This document shows, piece after piece, positions 60,422-64,000 of a DNA stretch of 64,000 bases (positions are counted from its first letter, which is position 1; the number at the start of each line of letters is the position of its first letter). The translations under genes and the position numbers were made by a program. A model generated the notes under the pieces. The model had not been told where the DNA came from. It made no database searches and worked only from the letters and a program-made list of their open reading frames with translations. The DNA comes from Oscillospiraceae bacterium (lineage in GTDB: Bacteria; Bacillota; Clostridia; Oscillospirales; Oscillospiraceae): assembly GCA_017395085.1 (NCBI GenBank), contig JAFPWF010000020.1:1-64000 (forward strand), given 5' to 3'.

Positions 60422-61540
60422 ATGGAGACAAGAGAAGCTAAAACCTCTGGAAAAGAAATCAGCGCCTGGACCGCACTGGGTGATCTTGGCGCCAAGCATA
60501 TGCGCAGGGCCATCGCAAAACGGAGGGAGAACAGGAAGAAGAATCCGGAGGAGAAATACTTTTCCCTATGGATGGAGCATTCCCCCGCCGTGGAAGAACT
60601 CATCGCTTACGTAAAGGCTGTGACGGAAGAGGGGAGCGAGAGCTATATTCCGCCTGCTGAGCGCCTCGCCGTGACGGATATGGACGGCACACTCTTCTGC
60701 GAGACCGACCCGACCTATTTTGACTTCATGCTGCTGGTGTACCGCGTCCTGGAGGATCCGGATTACAAAGACCGCGCGACAGAGCGGGAACGGACCGCCG
60801 CGGAGAATATCCTGTCGTTCGTTGACACCGGCGTCATGGTTCCCGATCTGGAAGTGGAAGTCGGCAGATGCATTGCGTCCTCGTTCTCCGGCCTTACGGT
60901 TGCGGAGTTCACGGAATATGTCCGCGCACGCGGGGAAGCGCCGGCCAGAGGCTATGACGGCATGAAAGCCGGTGAGGCCTTCTTCCGGCCGATGCTGCAG
61001 GTGATGGATTATCTCCAGGACAACGGCTTTTCCGTTTATATCTGCAGCGGCACGGACCGGATGGTCATCCGCAGCATCGTCGGCGGCGAGATGGACATCG
61101 CCCCGCGGCAGATCATCGGCACCGATGAAACCATCGTTGCCCGGGACCAGGGGAAAACGAAGGACTCGGAATACTTTTATGCTGCCGATGACGAGCTTGT
61201 CCTCGGCGGTGAGCTTCTGAATAAAAACCTTCAGATGAGCAAGGTTTCCCTGATAGCGCAGGAAATCGGCCAGCAGCCGGTCCTGTGCTTCGGCAACAGC
61301 ACGGGGGATACCAGCATGGCAAACTACGTCACGGGCGGCAATCCCCATCCTGCCAGGGCCTTTATGCTCCTGTGCGACGATACCGTGCGCGAATCCGGCA
61401 AACCGGAGAAGGCGGAAAAGATGCGGAAGCTCTGCCGCGAAAACGGCTGGATCCCCATCTCCATGCGGGACGACTGGACGACCGTGTACGGCCCCGGCGT
61501 GACCAAAAAGGCTGCGCAAGACCCGCTTCCGGAGGTCTGA
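60422..61540 (+). CDS. HAD family hydrolase
   Basis: 372 residues. Motif I is AVTDMDGTLFCETD, where the first Asp is the nucleophile. Motif II is VYICSGTDRM, and motif IV is FGNSTGDTSMANY. A large cap region lies between motifs I and II. It looks like a phosphoserine-phosphatase-like HAD enzyme with a long N-terminal helix. The start at 60422 has GGGAGAG five bases upstream. An ATG at 60407 touches AGGAGG and is less likely. The substrate is not indicated. Confidence 0.85.
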   Translation: METREAKTSGKEISAWTALGDLGAKHMRRAIAKRRENRKKNPEEKYFSLWMEHSPAVEELIAYVKAVTEEGSESYIPPAERLAVTDMDGTLFCETDPTYFDFMLLVYRVLEDPDYKDRATERERTAAENILSFVDTGVMVPDLEVEVGRCIASSFSGLTVAEFTEYVRARGEAPARGYDGMKAGEAFFRPMLQVMDYLQDNGFSVYICSGTDRMVIRSIVGGEMDIAPRQIIGTDETIVARDQGKTKDSEYFYAADDELVLGGELLNKNLQMSKVSLIAQEIGQQPVLCFGNSTGDTSMANYVTGGNPHPARAFMLLCDDTVRESGKPEKAEKMRKLCRENGWIPISMRDDWTTVYGPGVTKKAAQDPLPEV

Positions 61541-61671
61541 ACCGGGGGTAAAACCGCCCCGGAAGGCCTGTTCCGGGGGACATTTTCACCTGTATTTCCG
61601 GATTCTGGCATGCCTATACAAAATGCACAAAATTTCGTGTGAAATTTCTACGTTTTGCACGAAATTTTTTC

Positions 61672-61700
61672 TTGACTTTTACCTGCCCGCCTGTTATATT
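61672..61700 (+). promoter_or_regulatory. Promoter of the S10 operon
   Basis: TTGACT (61672-61677) and TATATT (61695-61700) are 17 bases apart. The predicted transcript begins near 61707. Confidence 0.8.
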
Positions 61701-61866
61701 ATTTGAGCGTGCGCGCGAGGGCGCACACGTATGCGTTGAAGCGGGAGATTGCTCGCCCAGGGCGAGGTAACTTCCGTGGAGTATGTCCGGTACCGGGCTT
61801 TCCGGTACGTAATCGGGCGGCTGAAATCCATCGTTCCACGCGTATATCGCGCGCGGCGTTGGGCAG

Positions 61867-61891
61867 ACCGGCTTGATGCCGGTTTGTTTTT
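61867..61891 (+). terminator. Terminator-like hairpin in the S10 leader
   Basis: ACCGGC (61867-61872) pairs with GCCGGT (61878-61883) around TTGAT and is followed by TTGTTTTT. It could stop transcription in the leader. Confidence 0.55.
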
Positions 61892-62009
61892 CGGGCGCGG
61901 TCTGATACGCACGGATGTGTGTACGAACCGGATTTCATGCGTACGCATTCTTATATTACAGGCGGTGCCCAATGCCGCCGGAAGAACGTACGAAAAGGAG
62001 CAGTACCAA

Positions 62010-62327
62010 ATGGCAAGCAACAGCAAAAACATGATCCGCATCCGTCTCAAAGCTTATGACCACCAGCTCATCGACAAGGCAGCCGAGACCATCGTTGAGG
62101 CAGCGAAGCGCACCGACGCCAAAGTCTCCGGGCCGATTCCTCTGCCCACCAAGACCGAGATCGTCACCATCCTCCGCGCCGTCCACAAGTACAAGGACAG
62201 CCGCGAGCAGTTTGAGCGCCGCACCCACAAGCGCCTCATCGACATCATGAGCCCGACCCAGAAGACGGTCGAAGCCCTGATGAACGTCGAAGTCCCCGCC
62301 GGCGTCGAGATCGAGATCAAGCTTTAA
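62010..62327 (+). CDS. rpsJ: Ribosomal protein S10
   Basis: 105 residues. It is a small-subunit head protein that also acts in transcription antitermination (NusE). It begins [21 protein letters not shown], and [14 protein letters not shown] is conserved. The open frame runs back to 61749, but AAAAGGAG at 61993-62000 sets the start at 62010. Confidence 0.97.
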   Translation: MASNSKNMIRIRLKAYDHQLIDKAAETIVEAAKRTDAKVSGPIPLPTKTEIVTILRAVHKYKDSREQFERRTHKRLIDIMSPTQKTVEALMNVEVPAGVEIEIKL

Positions 62328-62464
62328 GACACCCACCAAAGCAAGACCCGTTGCCCGCAGCTTGCGTATGCGGGCGGGTTAAGTTGCCAGCCTCCGAACG
62401 ATACATTATTAATAATAGGTATCGGGTCATGCGAGGCAACCAATAACCGATAGGAGGAAATAGC
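62328..62464 (+). promoter_or_regulatory. Spacer between rpsJ and rplC with hairpins
   Basis: 137 bases without a gene. A two-part hairpin lies at about 62347-62381 (CCCG/CGGG with inner CCCGC/GCGGG). A second lies at about 62401-62428 (CGATAC/GTATCG). Such spacing between S10 and L3 is larger than usual and may hold an element controlling the L3 gene. No T-run follows either. Confidence 0.45.
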
Positions 62465-63193
62465 ATGAAGAAAGCCATCATTGGCAAGAAGGTCGGCATG
62501 ACGCAGATCTTCGACGAGATGGGGAAGGTCATCCCCGTCACCGTCATTGAAGCAGGCCCCTGCGTGGTCGTGCAGAAGATGACGGAAGAAAAGGAAGGCT
62601 ACACAGCCGTCCAGCTCGGCTTCGAAGAAGTCGGCGAAAAGAAGCTCTCCAAGCCGGAACAGGGCCATCTGAAGAAGGCGGGCGTTGCCCCGATGAAGCA
62701 CCTGAAGGAATTCCGTCTGGAAGATGACAGCAAACTGGAAGTTGGCGATGTCGTCAAGGCCGACCTCTTTGCAGAGGGAGACAAGGTTGACGTCACCGGC
62801 ACCAGCAAGGGTAAAGGCTACGCCGGCGTCATCAAGCGCTACGGCCAGGGCCGCACTCCCACCAGCCACGGCGGCGGTCCGGTTCACCGGCATGCCGGTT
62901 CCATGGGCTCCAGCACCGATCCTTCCCGCATTTTCCCGGGAAAGAAGCAGGCCGGCCACATGGGCGTCGAGCAGGTTACCGTGCAGAATCTTGACGTGGT
63001 CAAGGTCGATGCCGAACTCAACCTGATTGCGATCCGCGGCGCAGTTCCCGGTCCCAAGGGCAGCATTGTCTACCTGAAGGATACCGTCAAGACTCAGCCC
63101 GTCAAGAAGGGCGAAGGCGCTGGCGTCAGCGTCAACCCGCAGAAGGCTTCCGCTCGTGTCAACCCGCAGAAGGCCTCCGCGCGTACAAAGTAA
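62465..63193 (+). CDS. rplC: Ribosomal protein L3 with C-terminal extension
   Basis: 242 residues, longer than the usual ~210. The body is typical: [20 protein letters not shown] at the start and the loop [19 protein letters not shown] near the end. The last ~25 residues carry two copies of VNPQKASAR followed by TK. GGAGG precedes the ATG. The extension should not affect the core. Confidence 0.97.
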   Translation: MKKAIIGKKVGMTQIFDEMGKVIPVTVIEAGPCVVVQKMTEEKEGYTAVQLGFEEVGEKKLSKPEQGHLKKAGVAPMKHLKEFRLEDDSKLEVGDVVKADLFAEGDKVDVTGTSKGKGYAGVIKRYGQGRTPTSHGGGPVHRHAGSMGSSTDPSRIFPGKKQAGHMGVEQVTVQNLDVVKVDAELNLIAIRGAVPGPKGSIVYLKDTVKTQPVKKGEGAGVSVNPQKASARVNPQKASARTK

Positions 63194-63212
63194 GGAAAGG
63201 AGAGCAGCATAA

Positions 63213-63836
63213 ATGCCTAAAGCGAATGTTTTTAACATGGCTGGCGAGAAGATCGGCGAGATCGAGCTCTCCGAAGCCGTCTTCGGCATTCAGCCGAATG
63301 AGAGTGTGCTGCATGATTCCGTTAAGAATCATCTGGCCAACTGCCGTCAGGGCACCCAGAGCGCTCTGACCAAAGGCGAAGTTTCGTACACCACGAAGAA
63401 GCCCTGGCGCCAGAAGGGCACCGGCCGCGCTCGTGCCGGTTATGCAGGCTCCCCCGTGTGGTATCACGGCGGTGTCGCCTTCGCGCCGAAGCCCCGCGAT
63501 TACAGCTACCGTCTGAACAAGAAGGTTCGGCGCCTCGCGCTCAAGAGCGCGCTCAGCGCCAAGGCTGCCGGGGAAGAGATCGTTGTGATCGACGGCCTCA
63601 AGGTCGATGAGATCAAGACCAAGCCCTTCAAGGCCTTCCTCGAGAAGGTCGGCGTGAACGGCAAGGCCCTGGTCGTGACCGAGAATGTGGACGAGATGGT
63701 CGTGAAGTCCGCGCGCAACCTGCCGGGCGTTTCCACCACCACCGCCACCATCCTCAGCCCCTACATGATTCTCACCGGCGGAAAGCTGGTTGTCGACAAG
63801 GCCGCACTCGCCAGGATTGAGGAGGTGTTCGCCTGA
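63213..63836 (+). CDS. rplD: Ribosomal protein L4
   Basis: 207 residues. The exit-tunnel loop is in [20 protein letters not shown]. It begins [26 protein letters not shown] precedes the ATG. The stop shares one base with the rplW start (TGATG). Confidence 0.97.
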   Translation: MPKANVFNMAGEKIGEIELSEAVFGIQPNESVLHDSVKNHLANCRQGTQSALTKGEVSYTTKKPWRQKGTGRARAGYAGSPVWYHGGVAFAPKPRDYSYRLNKKVRRLALKSALSAKAAGEEIVVIDGLKVDEIKTKPFKAFLEKVGVNGKALVVTENVDEMVVKSARNLPGVSTTTATILSPYMILTGGKLVVDKAALARIEEVFA

Positions 63837-64000
63837 TGAAAACCGCATACGATATCATTCTCCGCCCGATCATTACCGAGCAGTCGATGGAAGATCTTGA
63901 CATCAAAAAGTACGCCTTTGCAGTAGCCAAGGATGCCAACAAGATCGAGATCAAGAAAGCCATCGAAGAGATCTTCGACGTCAAGGTCATCAAGGTGACC
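63836..64000 (+). CDS. rplW: Ribosomal protein L23 (partial)
   Basis: The first 55 residues are inside the window: [20 protein letters not shown], then [26 protein letters not shown]. The window ends before its stop, so the protein is cut, not truncated in nature. Confidence 0.95.
   Translation, partial: MKTAYDIILRPIITEQSMEDLDIKKYAFAVAKDANKIEIKKAIEEIFDVKVIKVT

Larger units (their letters stand above)
61541..62009 (+). promoter_or_regulatory. Structured leader of the S10 ribosomal operon
   Basis: The leader runs from about 61707 to the rpsJ start at 62010, some 300 bases. It includes several hairpins: 61752-61766 (CTCGCCC/GGCGAG), 61790-61808 (GTACCGG/CCGGTAC) and the terminator-like 61867-61891. 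This layout suggests control of the operon by attenuation or by a ribosomal protein binding its own leader, but the binding protein cannot be named. A further inverted repeat lies at 61630-61667 upstream of the promoter. Confidence 0.55.

Noticed and set aside
61630..61667. Inverted repeat AAATTTCGTG / CACGAAATTT as an operator
   Set aside because: It has a long 18-base loop and a T-run after it, so it may just end transcripts from the HAD gene; evidence for a protein site is too thin.
1..64000. CRISPR arrays, rRNA genes, replication origin
   Set aside because: No regular spaced repeats, rRNA sequence or DnaA-box cluster was seen in the window.

Overview
The window looks like a chromosomal segment from an anaerobic, fairly GC-rich low-branching Firmicute, most likely a member of the Clostridia; GC looks like the high fifties by eye and was not computed. 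The reasons are strong Shine-Dalgarno sites, sigma-A type promoters, many ferredoxin-fused oxidoreductases, a PyrR-type RNA attenuator, and an S10 ribosomal operon start. The species cannot be named from the sequence.

Layout. 0.2-1.9 kb: a secreted protein of unknown function, then an IS200-type insertion sequence. 1.9-15.9 kb: one long minus-strand nucleotide block read in the order pyrE-pyrB-pyrI-purE-purC-purF-purM-purN-purO-type IMP cyclohydrolase-stand-alone AICAR transformylase-purD-purL, preceded by a promoter and a PyrR attenuator leader. 15.9-18.2 kb: a TIR/Sel1-repeat protein and an SH3 lipoprotein (minus). 18.3-22.9 kb: DUF1002 protein, prfA, a TsaC-CoaE fusion and an M18 aminopeptidase (plus, all overlapping). 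23-27.1 kb: recG, apbE and a ferredoxin-type aldo/keto reductase (minus). 27.3-30.6 kb: tRNA-Arg, a GNAT acetyltransferase, a DUF362 ferredoxin protein, a double-glycine-leader peptide, a 56-residue membrane protein and a histidine phosphatase.

30.7-44.8 kb: a divergent acyl-CoA catabolic regulon around a GntR/FadR-type regulator. The minus arm carries the regulator, an acyl-CoA ligase, a crotonase, a phytoene-desaturase-like flavoprotein and a flavin/2Fe-2S reductase. The plus arm carries a hydroxyacyl-CoA dehydrogenase-crotonase fusion, a thiolase, two nitronate-monooxygenase/FabK-like flavoproteins, an isomerase-type crotonase and a CoA-transferase. Two near-identical 11-bp operators flank the control region. 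No acyl-CoA dehydrogenase or ETF gene is present. sbcD and sbcC follow, translationally coupled to the last gene.

48.8-52.6 kb: tRNA-Thr and tRNA-Tyr, then a small accessory island. It has a frameshifted tyrosine integrase, a 60-residue protein/GNAT pair behind a palindromic operator, a DUF5678-like/retropepsin-like pair, and a decayed XRE repressor. 52.6-61.5 kb: a leucine-rich-repeat lipoprotein, an HpcH-type aldolase, a YczE-type membrane protein, a D-2-hydroxyacid dehydrogenase, a large iron-sulfur flavoprotein coupled to a HypA homologue, and a HAD hydrolase. 61.6-64.0 kb: the start of the S10 operon (rpsJ, rplC, rplD, partial rplW) behind a long structured leader.

Most of the window is ordinary core metabolism. 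The items most worth a second look are the PurF homologue without its catalytic cysteine, the TsaC-CoaE fusion, the acyl-CoA regulon without a dehydrogenase, the GNAT pair and retropepsin pair in the island, the orphan double-glycine peptide, and the double attenuator ahead of pyrE.
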